A stretch of DNA of 5,826 nt. Source: an uncultured Clostridia bacterium. Lineage in GTDB: Bacteria > Bacillota_A > Clostridia > Christensenellales > Aristaeellaceae. The notes under the pieces are model-generated. The model was not told the origin of the DNA. It did no database searches and was given only the letters and a program-made list of their open reading frames with translations. The DNA lies in NCBI GenBank assembly GCA_945871545.1, contig CAMBWJ010000133.1:1-5826 (forward strand), written 5' to 3'. Made by a program: the position numbers and the translations under genes. This document shows positions 1-5,826 of this stretch, piece after piece. Each line of letters opens with the position of its first letter. Within the stretch, counting starts at the first letter, position 1.

Positions 1-504
1 TCGACCTCCAGCCGCCGGCTGTGCATGGAGGTGCTTCAACAGCACGGCATTGTGTTGAGCTTTGAAGAGGTGGTTCGGGAGCTGGAGGGTTACATGCACC
101 GGCACTACCTCTATGACGCCCATGAAAAGCCCCGGGTGGGGGAGTATCTGGCGAAGCTGCGGGGCGCGGGCATTCCGATGTGCGTGGCCACCGGTTCGCC
201 GCGGCAGTTCGCCCGGGAAGGTCTGACAAGGCTGGGGTTGGCGGAGAACTTTGAGTTCATCACCGATGGCTATGAGTTCGGCATGGACAAGCACGATCCG
301 GCCTTCTTCCGCCTGATGGCGCAGAAGCTGGGCGTGGAGACAGGGGAGATGTGCGTGTTCGAGGACGCGCTCTACTCCATGAAGGCCGCAAAGACAGCGG
401 GCTGTCCGGTCATGGCCATCCTGGACCCGGCGTATCAACACGACTGGGAGGAGATCAAGGCGCTCTCCGACCATTGGTTCACAAGCTACAGCGAGTTGCT
501 CTAA
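1..504 (+). CDS. HAD-superfamily phosphatase (HAD-IA / beta-phosphoglucomutase-like), 5'-partial
   Basis: The reading frame is open from base 1 to the TAA at 502-504 and gives 167 visible residues. The ATG at base 25 is internal, not the likely start, because the protein lacks HAD motif I (the DxD nucleophile loop), which should lie just before the window. Motif II is the ATGSP stretch at visible residues 63-67 with Thr64. Motif III is Lys97 in a GMDKHDP context; the usual family form is KPDP, so the first Pro is replaced by His. Motif IV is the FEDA stretch with Glu121-Asp122, which would bind Mg2+. The region before motif II is a short helical cap of the C1 type. Such enzymes are cytoplasmic and hydrolyse or isomerise small sugar or nucleotide phosphates; the substrate cannot be read from this sequence. 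The gene converges on the CNNM operon and ends 10 bases before a shared hairpin. The family call is firm; substrate is unknown. Confidence 0.88.
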   Translation, partial: STSSRRLCMEVLQQHGIVLSFEEVVRELEGYMHRHYLYDAHEKPRVGEYLAKLRGAGIPMCVATGSPRQFAREGLTRLGLAENFEFITDGYEFGMDKHDPAFFRLMAQKLGVETGEMCVFEDALYSMKAAKTAGCPVMAILDPAYQHDWEEIKALSDHWFTSYSELL

Positions 505-514
505 CCCAAAACGA

Positions 515-542
515 AACCCCGGCTGCATTCGCAGTCGGGGTT
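515..542. terminator. Intrinsic terminator hairpin between convergent genes (possibly bidirectional)
   Basis: Arms 515-526 and 531-542 pair over 12 bp with one G-U wobble around the loop ATTC. On the minus strand the stem is followed by TTTCGTTTTGGG, a broken U-rich tract, and it lies 14 bases after the stop of the CNNM gene, so it fits as that operon's terminator. On the plus strand the U-tract is poor (the outermost TT pairs belong to the stem, then GATGT), but the hairpin begins 10 bases after the phosphatase stop and could also end that transcript. Confidence 0.75.
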
Positions 543-556
543 GATGTATGCATTCA

Positions 557-1810
557 TCAGGCCTGCTCGGCTTCCTCCTCGGCGGGCTTGGGCACCACGC
601 GAACCTCGGTTGCGCGGCGCTTCTCCGCCTTTTCCACGGTCACGATCAGGTTGTCGCACTCGAAGCTGTCGCCGGCCTTGGGGAAGCGTCCCAGCTCCTC
701 ACGCACCCAGCCGTTGACCGTCACCGGATCGTACTCCTTGTGGATGTCGAACAGCTCCAGCATGTCATCCAGATTTGCACCGCCATCCACCAGATAGCCG
801 CCGTCCGGCAGTGCCCGGTACTCCTCCACGACCTCGTCGTGCTCGTCCCAGATTTCGCCGACCAGCTCCTCGAGGATGTCCTCCATGGTCACGATGCCCT
901 GCACGCCGTCGTACTCGTCCACGACCACGGCCATGTGGCTCTTGGTCTTTTGCAGCAGCTTCAGCAGGTCGGAGACCTTGGTGTTCTGCATCACGTAGGT
1001 GGGCGTGCTCATCAATTCGCGCACCGGAACCTTGCCCCGGTTGGCGTAGAAGTCCTTCTCGTGCAGGATGCCCACGATGTTGTCCACCGTTTCCTGATAC
1101 ACCGGTAGGCGGGAGTACCCGCTCTCCTGAAAGAGATCGGAGATCTCGTCGTCGCTGGCCCCCAGCTCCATGGCCTGAATCTCCACGCGGGGTGTAAGGA
1201 TTTCCTCCACGTCCACGTCGGTAAACTCGATGGCGGACTTGATCAATTCGCTCTCGTGCGCGTCGATACCGCCCTCGTTTTCAGCCTCCTCGACGATGGT
1301 GATCAGCTCCTCTTCGGTGTAGCCCCGGTCCTCCGCAGGCTTTACCACCTTGCCGATCAGCTTCTGCCAGCAGCCCAGCAGCCAGTTCAGCGGCGTGAAC
1401 AGCTTCGTCAGCGCAAACAGCACCGGATAGAACTTCATGGCGATGGTTTCGGCATGCTCCTTGGCGATGTTCTTGGGGGTCACCTCGCCCACCAGCAGGA
1501 TCACCACCGTGATGACCAGCGTGGAAACCGTCACGCCCTTGTTGCCCAGCGCCCGCACAAACAGCACGGTGGCCAGCGAGGACGCGAGGATGTTGACGAT
1601 GTTGTTGCCGATCAGGATCGACGAAAGCAGGCTCTCATAGCGCTCCGCCAGCTTCAGAACCTTGGCGGCCCGCGCGTCTCCGTCCGCAGCCATGCGCTTC
1701 ATGCGCACCAGATTCAGCGATGTGTAAGCCGTCTCCGACGCTGAAAAGAACGCCGAACAGATCACCAGAAAAACCAGTGCAATGATGGTACTTAAATCGC
1801 CCGTGTCCAT
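557..1810 (-). CDS. CNNM/CorC-family membrane protein (DUF21, CBS pair, CorC_HlyC domain), often annotated hemolysin-like
   Basis: A complete protein of 417 residues, normal for the family. Residues about 5-155 form the CNNM (DUF21) transmembrane domain: the first hydrophobic segment leads into SASETA (23-28), then IGNNIVNI (67-74) and the GEVTPKN motif (108-114), all family hallmarks. A linker helix follows, then a CBS pair: CBS1 starts near ILTPR (204-208) with YSRLPVY at 231-237, and CBS2 ends in the DEYDG...[16 protein letters not shown] block (298-320). The C-terminal CorC_HlyC domain covers about 334-407, followed by an acidic tail. CNNM/CorC proteins are linked to Mg2+ (sometimes Co2+) efflux or sensing in the inner membrane, with the CBS pair binding adenine nucleotide in studied members; the hemolysin label is historical. 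The start is ATG at 1810, preceded by GAAGG at 1817-1821 with 6-base spacing; that site overlaps the stop of the gene before it, so translation is probably coupled. It is second in a two-gene operon. Confidence 0.93.
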   Translation of the reverse strand: MDTGDLSTIIALVFLVICSAFFSASETAYTSLNLVRMKRMAADGDARAAKVLKLAERYESLLSSILIGNNIVNILASSLATVLFVRALGNKGVTVSTLVITVVILLVGEVTPKNIAKEHAETIAMKFYPVLFALTKLFTPLNWLLGCWQKLIGKVVKPAEDRGYTEEELITIVEEAENEGGIDAHESELIKSAIEFTDVDVEEILTPRVEIQAMELGASDDEISDLFQESGYSRLPVYQETVDNIVGILHEKDFYANRGKVPVRELMSTPTYVMQNTKVSDLLKLLQKTKSHMAVVVDEYDGVQGIVTMEDILEELVGEIWDEHDEVVEEYRALPDGGYLVDGGANLDDMLELFDIHKEYDPVTVNGWVREELGRFPKAGDSFECDNLIVTVEKAEKRRATEVRVVPKPAEEEAEQA

Positions 1811-1819
1811 TTAGGACCT

Positions 1820-2176
1820 TCACTCTCCCTTTTCTTCATTCCCGTCATACTCGTGCAGCAGCTTCATGATGGTCTCATCCTCGATGAAGACCTGCTCAAT
1901 CAGGTCGCGGCACGCCGCATAGGCCGAATGAGGCACATAGAAGCTGTAGACCTCGCGCATCATGCCCACCTGGGCCGCAAGCGCGCCGCCGACCATCCCC
2001 TGCTTGTAGTAGGGAATGCCGCTCTCTGCAAGGATCGGCTCCACCAGCATGGCCTGCATGGCCGTCAGCACGATCAGCAGCACCGGTTCGTTGTCCTCCG
2101 GCGCGCGCAGATGCTTCCGGCTGCCGCACTTGGGGCAAACCTCCGTGCAGAGCACGTGACATCTGGTGCAGATCAT
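1820..2176 (-). CDS. Small zinc-ribbon protein with DUF2007-like (putative signal-transducing) domain
   Basis: 118 residues from the ATG at 2174-2176. An in-frame TTG at 2180-2182 would add two residues, but the Shine-Dalgarno GAGGTG (2185-2190) is only 2 bases from TTG and 8 from the ATG, so I choose the ATG. Residues 3-17 carry two CxxC pairs (Cys3/Cys6 and Cys14/Cys17, with an extra Cys10), the pattern of a zinc ribbon. Residues about 31-98 resemble the DUF2007 fold: a beta strand (PVLLIVL), a helix beginning QAMLVEPILAESGIP, a Gly/Ala-rich loop, then a YSFYVP strand and the helix YAACRDLIEQVF. The acidic tail has no assigned role. DUF2007 proteins have no established biochemical activity; the name 'signal transducing' is a prediction. 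There is no signal peptide or membrane segment, so it should be cytoplasmic. The stop is 9 bases from the CNNM start, suggesting co-expression and perhaps a metal-related role, which is inference. Confidence 0.78.
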   Translation of the reverse strand: MICTRCHVLCTEVCPKCGSRKHLRAPEDNEPVLLIVLTAMQAMLVEPILAESGIPYYKQGMVGGALAAQVGMMREVYSFYVPHSAYAACRDLIEQVFIEDETIMKLLHEYDGNEEKGE

Positions 2177-2184
2177 ATGCAAAT

Positions 2185-2190
2185 CACCTC
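2185..2190 (-). promoter_or_regulatory. Ribosome binding site deciding the start of the zinc-ribbon/DUF2007 gene
   Basis: The minus strand reads GAGGTG, then 8 bases, then ATG at 2176. The upstream TTG codon at 2182 is too close to this site to be used efficiently, so the site favours the ATG. Confidence 0.75.
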
Positions 2191-2200
2191 ATTCTATGCC

Positions 2201-2206
2201 ATTATA
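2201..2206 (-). promoter_or_regulatory. -10 box (TATAAT) of the zinc-ribbon/CNNM operon promoter
   Basis: The minus strand has a perfect TATAAT here, 10 bases upstream of the ribosome binding site. Transcription would start near 2193-2195, giving a leader of about 17-20 bases. It sits in an AT-richer stretch after the terminator of the upstream operon, which is where a promoter is needed. No good -35 hexamer is seen: the 17-base spacing gives ATACTG, a poor match to TTGACA. The promoter may therefore be weak, activator-dependent, or read by another sigma factor. Confidence 0.55.
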
Positions 2207-2253
2207 CACAACGAACGTTAAACCAGTATGAATTGTGCGTCTGAATGTGGAAA

Positions 2254-2287
2254 AGGCAGGCAATTTGCCTGCGCAAACTGCCTGCCT
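2254..2287 (-). terminator. Intrinsic terminator of the E2-E1 dehydrogenase operon
   Basis: Arms 2254-2262 and 2279-2287 form 9 perfect base pairs; after a single A-C mismatch the stem continues for 5 more pairs (2264-2268 with 2273-2277) around a four-base loop. On the minus strand the stem ends in a run of four T, then CC. It begins 20 bases after the E1 stop codon. The U-run is short, so efficiency may be moderate, but position and stem strength are good. Confidence 0.8.
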
Positions 2288-2307
2288 GAAATTGGGTTTC
2301 TTGGGGA

Positions 2308-4776
2308 TTATACGCCGCGGCGCTCGTTGCGGAGCTTCTCGGCGGTGGTGGGATTGGTCACGCGCACATGGCCCGGCAGCGGAACGATCTTTGCATCGAT
2401 CGCGTCCAGAATCCAGCTCGGCTGCGGGAAGAAGGCCTCCTCCAGCTCGTGTGCGGGGGTGATCCAGTTCCTGGAGGCCACAACTGCCGGCGGGGCATCG
2501 AGCTCGTCGAACGCCATCTCGGTCACGTTGCGGGCGATTTCGGAGGCGAAGGAGCCGCGCTCGCAGGCGTCGGTGACGATCACCAGGCGGCCGGTCTTCT
2601 TGACGCTCTCCAGAACGGTCTCATAGTCGAAGGGAACCAGCGTGCGGGCGTCGATGATCTCGGCCTCCATGCCGTACTTCTCCTTCAGCTCGTCGGCGGC
2701 CTTCAGCGCGCGATACAGCACCGCGCCCATGGTCAGGATGGTGATGTCCTTGCCGGCGCGCTTCACATCGGCCTTGCCGAAGGGGATCTCGTAGTACTCC
2801 GCCGGAACGCCGCCCTCATGGAACTGCTCGCCGACGTCGTAGATGCGCTGGGACTCGAAGAACACGACCGGGTCGGTGCCCACCAGAGCGGAGGCCATCA
2901 GGCCCTTCGCATCGTAGGGGGTGGCCGGGAAGGCGATCTTCAGGCCCGGGATGTGGGCGGTCAGGCTGGTCCAGTCCTGAGAGTGCTGTGCGCCGTACTT
3001 GGAGCCGACGGACACGCGCAGAGTCACGGGCATCTTGATGATGTCGGCGGACATGGCCTGCCACTTCGCCATCTGGTTGAACACTTCGTCACCGGCGCAG
3101 CCGAGGAAGTCGCAGTACATCAGCTCGACCAGTGCGCGGCCGCCGGCCATGGCGTAGCCGACTGCGCTGCCGACGATGGCGGACTCGGAAATCGGGCTGT
3201 TGAACAGGCGATGATAGGGGAGAGCCTCGGTCAGTCCGCGATAGACCGCGAACGCGCCGCCCCAGTCACGCACGTCCTCACCGTAGGAGACGAGGGTGGG
3301 ATCCTTGTAGAAGCGGTCGACAATGGCCTCGAACAGACCGTCGCGCAGCTGGTACACCTTGTTCTTGGAGACGGGCTTGCCGTTCGCGTCGATGCCGAAG
3401 CGCTCCTTCTTGGCGATGGCCTGCACGCGCGGAATCTCCTCCATGGGGATGTTGACGTCCGGCTCCGCGTCGGAGAAGGCCTCGACGTGGCCGTTGGTGA
3501 ACATCATGTCGGCGATGGCGTCGGGATCGGCTTCCAGGTTCATACGGGGAGAGATCTCCTCGTCAATGGCCAGCTTGAAGTTGCGGAAGTTGACTTCCTT
3601 GACGTGCTCGACGATCTTGTCCAGTTCCTCGGCGGTGGCAACGCCCGCGTCGATCAGCTGCTGGCGGTACGCCGGGATCGGATCCTGGGCCTTCCAGGCT
3701 TCGATTTCCTCCTGGGTGCGGTAGGAGCTGCTGTCCGACGGGGAGTGGCCGCAGAAGCGGTAGGTCACGACGTCGATCAGCACCGGGCCCTTGCCCTCTT
3801 CGGCGATCTTCTTCTTGCGGCCGTAGCACTCGATCACGGCCAGGGGGTTGAAGCCGTCCACGCGCTCGGCGTTCATCTGATTGGGATTGAAGCCCGCGCC
3901 CATGCGCGCCGGGAAGTCGTAGGCCATGGTCTCGCCGCGGGTCTGGCCGCCCATGCCGTACTGGTTGTTCAGGATGGTGAAGATGACCGGCAGGCCGCCC
4001 TTCATGTCATCGCGCCACAGCTCGGTGAGCTGGCCCATGCCGGCCATGTTCAGCGCCTCGAGCACGGGGCCGCGACCCAGGGAACCGTCGCCGATGTTGG
4101 CGATGGCAACGCCCTTCTTGCGGTTGACCCTCTTGTACAGCGCAGCGCCCATGGCGATGGTGCCGGAGCCGCCGACGATGGCGTTGTTGGGATAGATGCC
4201 GAAGGGGGTGAAGAAGGTATGCATGGATCCACCGAGGCCGCGGTTGAAGCCGGTCTCACGGGCGAAGATCTCTGCCATTGCGCCGTAGAGCAGGAAGTCG
4301 ATGGCCAGATCCTTCACGGTGGCGTGGTCGAACTTCTCCACGACCGCCAGGGTCTTGCCGTCCAGGAAGCTCTTCATGACGTTCATCAGTTCCTCGTCGG
4401 AGAGCTTCTCGATGGCGGACAGGCCCTTGGCCAGGATGTCGGAATGGGCGCGGTGGGAGCCGAAGATCATGTCCTCAACGTCCAGGTGGAAGGCCTCGCC
4501 GACGGCGGCGGCTTCCTCGCCGATGGACAGATGGGCCGGGCCGGGATGGTTGTAGGCCACGCCGTTGTACTTGCCGTTGATCTTGATCTCATTGATCATG
4601 GTCTCGAACTCGCGCAGGGTCAGCATGTCGCGATAGATGTTCAGGAACTGCTCGGTGGTGAAGTTGCCGAGCTCGTCCTTCACGGTCTTCTGATACTGAT
4701 TGCAGGGGATGTCCTCAAAGTGGATATAACCGGGCTTGCGCATCTCATTCGGATCTACGAACAGCTGCTTGGACAT
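2308..4776 (-). CDS. Fused E1 alpha/beta subunit of a 2-oxo acid dehydrogenase complex (pyruvate dehydrogenase-type)
   Basis: 822 residues from the ATG at 4774-4776; an ATG two codons earlier (4782) is only 3 bases from the AAAGGAG site, so the later one, with 9-base spacing, is preferred. The E1 decarboxylates a 2-oxo acid with thiamine diphosphate and acylates the lipoyl group of E2. Alpha half, about residues 40-410: [10 protein letters not shown] loop (109-118), GGSMH (182-186), TPP motif GDG (229-231) ending in NN (270-271), and the active-site loop CGHSPSD (342-348) followed by SYRTQEEI. A linker rich in acidic residues covers about 411-470. Beta half, about 473-822: YGED (498-501), SPISE with Glu531, the residue expected to contact the TPP pyrimidine, QHSQ with His598, [17 protein letters not shown] (610-626) and the transketolase C-terminal domain from about 675. 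Fusion of the two subunits in one chain occurs in some bacteria, but this one is long, with an N-terminal extension and two insertions in the alpha half. It follows the E2 gene in the same operon. Substrate (pyruvate, branched-chain 2-oxo acid, acetoin) is not decided by what I can see. Confidence 0.93.
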   Translation of the reverse strand: MSKQLFVDPNEMRKPGYIHFEDIPCNQYQKTVKDELGNFTTEQFLNIYRDMLTLREFETMINEIKINGKYNGVAYNHPGPAHLSIGEEAAAVGEAFHLDVEDMIFGSHRAHSDILAKGLSAIEKLSDEELMNVMKSFLDGKTLAVVEKFDHATVKDLAIDFLLYGAMAEIFARETGFNRGLGGSMHTFFTPFGIYPNNAIVGGSGTIAMGAALYKRVNRKKGVAIANIGDGSLGRGPVLEALNMAGMGQLTELWRDDMKGGLPVIFTILNNQYGMGGQTRGETMAYDFPARMGAGFNPNQMNAERVDGFNPLAVIECYGRKKKIAEEGKGPVLIDVVTYRFCGHSPSDSSSYRTQEEIEAWKAQDPIPAYRQQLIDAGVATAEELDKIVEHVKEVNFRNFKLAIDEEISPRMNLEADPDAIADMMFTNGHVEAFSDAEPDVNIPMEEIPRVQAIAKKERFGIDANGKPVSKNKVYQLRDGLFEAIVDRFYKDPTLVSYGEDVRDWGGAFAVYRGLTEALPYHRLFNSPISESAIVGSAVGYAMAGGRALVELMYCDFLGCAGDEVFNQMAKWQAMSADIIKMPVTLRVSVGSKYGAQHSQDWTSLTAHIPGLKIAFPATPYDAKGLMASALVGTDPVVFFESQRIYDVGEQFHEGGVPAEYYEIPFGKADVKRAGKDITILTMGAVLYRALKAADELKEKYGMEAEIIDARTLVPFDYETVLESVKKTGRLVIVTDACERGSFASEIARNVTEMAFDELDAPPAVVASRNWITPAHELEEAFFPQPSWILDAIDAKIVPLPGHVRVTNPTTAEKLRNERRGV

Positions 4777-4785
4777 GTGCATGCA

Positions 4786-4792
4786 CTCCTTT
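4786..4792 (-). promoter_or_regulatory. Ribosome binding site deciding the E1 start
   Basis: The minus strand reads AAAGGAG, a strong Shine-Dalgarno. It is 3 bases from the ATG at 4782 and 9 from the ATG at 4776, which supports the second ATG as the main start. Confidence 0.75.
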
Positions 4793-4808
4793 ATGTAGTT
4801 GATCGGAT

Positions 4809-4874
4809 GGCACCGCCGGGAACGTTTGCCCCCGGCGGGCGAGTTTTATAATCGGTGCCGGTTGTTCCCCGGCG
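4809..4874 (-). promoter_or_regulatory. Structured E2-E1 intergenic region with competing inverted repeats
   Basis: The 111-base gap between the E2 stop and the preferred E1 start has several pairings sharing one segment. A local hairpin pairs 4813-4820 with 4831-4838 (8 bp, GC-only, 10-base loop). A longer-range pairing joins 4809-4815 with 4853-4859 (7 bp). A third joins 4815-4823 with 4864-4873 (9 bp with one bulge). These cannot all form together. On the minus strand the local hairpin has no U-tract after it, so it is not an ordinary terminator; an mRNA processing or stability element that sets E1 relative to E2 is possible. No pairing to the ribosome binding site was seen. The function is inference. 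Confidence 0.45.
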
Positions 4875-4887
4875 ACGTCCCGCTTGC

Positions 4888-5826
4888 TTAGCCCCTGGCC
4901 AGCAGCAGGGTGAAGTTCTCGAGGTTCTTCTTCAGGTCGACCAGGAACTTGGAGGCGGGGGTGCCGTCCAGCGCGCGGTGGTCGTAGGTCAGGGACAGAC
5001 CCATGCTGGGATAAGCCTTGATCTGGCCGTTCTCCATCTTGAAGGCGTCCTTCATGGCGCAAACGCCCAGGATGCCGGTCTGCGGCGGGTTGATGACGGG
5101 GGTGAAGCTCTCGATGCCGTACACGCCCAGGTTGGAGACGGTGAAGGAAGCGCCCTTGAGGTAGTCGGGCTTGATCTTGCCCTCCTTGCACTCCTTGGCC
5201 AGCTTCTTGACGGTGTCGGAGATCTCCTTCAGGCTCATCTTGTCGGCGTTGAAGATGGTGGGAACCATCAGGCCGCGGTCGGTGTCAACCGCAACGCCCA
5301 GATGCACGCCGCGGAAGTACTTCATGGTCTTGCCGTCGTCGATCAGGTTGGCGTTGAGGGCGCGATGCTCGGGCATGGTCAGCGTGCGGGAGACCACGTA
5401 GAGCACGATGTCGTTGATGGAGATCTTGTCCATGCCGAAGGCTTCGCCCTTGGCCTTGTACAGCGCGCGGGCCGCCTTGATCTCGGTGGCGTCGCAGGTG
5501 AGGCTGTGGGTCAGCTGCGCCATGCTGCTCAGGGAGGCGACCATGGACTTGGCGATGACCTTGCGCATGTTGCTCATGGGCTCGGTGTAGCTGTCGTCGC
5601 AGGGCACGCCCAGCTCGACCGGAGCGGCAGCCGCTGCCGGAGCCTCGGCCGCAGCCGCTGCGCCGACGATCTTGCCGGCGTCGATCAGAGCCTGCACGTC
5701 GCGCTCGATCACGCGGCCGTCGGGGCCGGTGGGCACGACCTGGGACAGATCGGCCTTGCTCTTCTCCGCCAGCGCCTTGGCGCGCGGGGAAATCTTGATC
5801 TTGCCCATGACCACGGGGGCCTCGGC
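4888..5826 (-). CDS. E2 dihydrolipoamide acyltransferase of a 2-oxo acid dehydrogenase complex, 5'-partial
   Basis: The frame is open to the window edge, giving 312 visible residues that begin in an Ala/Pro-type linker (AEAPVV), so the GTG at 5814 and ATG at 5808 are internal and the lipoyl domain lies outside the window. Visible residues about 12-50 are the peripheral subunit-binding domain (SPRAKALAEKSKADLSQV, then GPDGR and a DVQAL helix), which docks E1 or E3. An Ala/Pro-rich flexible linker follows (about 55-73). The catalytic acyltransferase domain runs from about 83 to the end: the MRKVIAKSM helix, a HLGVAVDTDRGLMVP segment, SNLGVYGIESFTPVINPPQ, and the C-terminal DHRALDG motif with catalytic His283 (visible numbering). 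It transfers the acyl group from lipoamide to CoA and forms the core of the complex. It precedes the fused E1 gene, so both are likely on one transcript. The partner chemistry is clear; the exact 2-oxo acid is not. Confidence 0.93.
   Translation of the reverse strand, partial: AEAPVVMGKIKISPRAKALAEKSKADLSQVVPTGPDGRVIERDVQALIDAGKIVGAAAAAEAPAAAAAPVELGVPCDDSYTEPMSNMRKVIAKSMVASLSSMAQLTHSLTCDATEIKAARALYKAKGEAFGMDKISINDIVLYVVSRTLTMPEHRALNANLIDDGKTMKYFRGVHLGVAVDTDRGLMVPTIFNADKMSLKEISDTVKKLAKECKEGKIKPDYLKGASFTVSNLGVYGIESFTPVINPPQTGILGVCAMKDAFKMENGQIKAYPSMGLSLTYDHRALDGTPASKFLVDLKKNLENFTLLLARG

Noticed and set aside
25..27. ATG at 25 as the start of the HAD phosphatase
   Set aside because: The frame is open to base 1, no ribosome binding site precedes it, and starting here would remove the essential motif I nucleophile.
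548..1108. A 186-codon plus-strand open frame over the CNNM gene
   Set aside because: It shares the antiparallel codon register with the CNNM gene and has the same His/Leu/Val-rich shadow composition; no domain is visible.
1853..2221. A 122-codon plus-strand open frame over the zinc-ribbon gene
   Set aside because: It is antisense to a gene with recognisable domain motifs and a good ribosome binding site; its own translation is His/Gln/Arg-rich and unrecognisable.
4813..4846. GC-rich hairpin followed by TTTT on the plus strand, resembling a terminator
   Set aside because: There is no plus-strand gene to terminate here, the T-run is only four bases and is separated from the stem by GCGAG; on the coding strand no U-tract follows.
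2368..4851. An 827-codon open frame on the plus strand, antisense to the E1 gene
   Set aside because: It is in exact antiparallel codon register with E1, so it is interrupted only where E1 uses TTA, CTA or TCA, codons avoided in GC-rich genes. The product is rich in His, Val, Leu, Gly and Asp, has no recognisable domain, and E1 itself is clearly a real conserved protein.
4847..4852. TATAAT on the plus strand in the E2-E1 gap
   Set aside because: It points away from both genes, would drive only antisense transcription into E2, and lacks a usable -35 hexamer (GTTTGC at 17-base spacing).
5806..5814. GTG (5814) or ATG (5808) as the true start of the E2 gene
   Set aside because: The frame continues upstream to the window edge with Ala/Pro linker residues, and an E2 needs a lipoyl domain before the subunit-binding domain, so the start is outside the window.

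Overview
The window reads as ordinary chromosomal sequence from a GC-rich anaerobic Firmicute, probably a Clostridia-type gut organism (Oscillospiraceae or Christensenellales-like). That placement is an inference from protein character (fused E1 alpha/beta 2-oxo acid dehydrogenase, DUF2007 zinc-ribbon protein, CNNM/CorC protein), strong AGGAGG-like ribosome binding sites and the codon bias; no marker gene is present. There are no phage, transposon, CRISPR, tRNA or rRNA signatures.

Layout, left to right. (1) 1-504, plus strand: 3' part of a HAD-superfamily phosphatase gene whose start, including the nucleophile motif, lies outside the window. (2) 515-542: a hairpin between two convergent genes, serving as a terminator mainly for the minus-strand operon. 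(3) 557-2176, minus strand: a two-gene operon of a small zinc-ribbon/DUF2007 protein followed by a CNNM/CorC (DUF21-CBS-CBS-CorC_HlyC) membrane protein, with a TATAAT -10 box just upstream and a Shine-Dalgarno overlapping the first gene's stop codon. (4) 2254-2287: intrinsic terminator of the next minus-strand operon. (5) 2308-5826, minus strand: a 2-oxo acid dehydrogenase operon, with the E2 acyltransferase gene (5'-truncated by the window edge) first and then a large single-chain E1 in which alpha and beta subunits are fused.

The E1 and E2 proteins belong to one complex: the TPP-dependent E1 decarboxylates a 2-oxo acid (pyruvate, a branched-chain 2-oxo acid or acetoin; the sequence alone does not settle which) and passes the acyl group to the lipoyl arm of E2, which transfers it to CoA. 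E3 (lipoamide dehydrogenase) and the lipoyl domain of E2 are not in view and would be expected to the right of the window.

The points most worth a second look are in the E1: it is fused, is preceded by E2 (the reverse of the usual E1-E2-E3 order), and carries an N-terminal extension plus two insertions in the alpha half, one of them inside the TPP-binding GDG...NN motif. The roughly 110-nt gap between E2 and E1 contains competing inverted repeats. I see no convincing wholly new system here.
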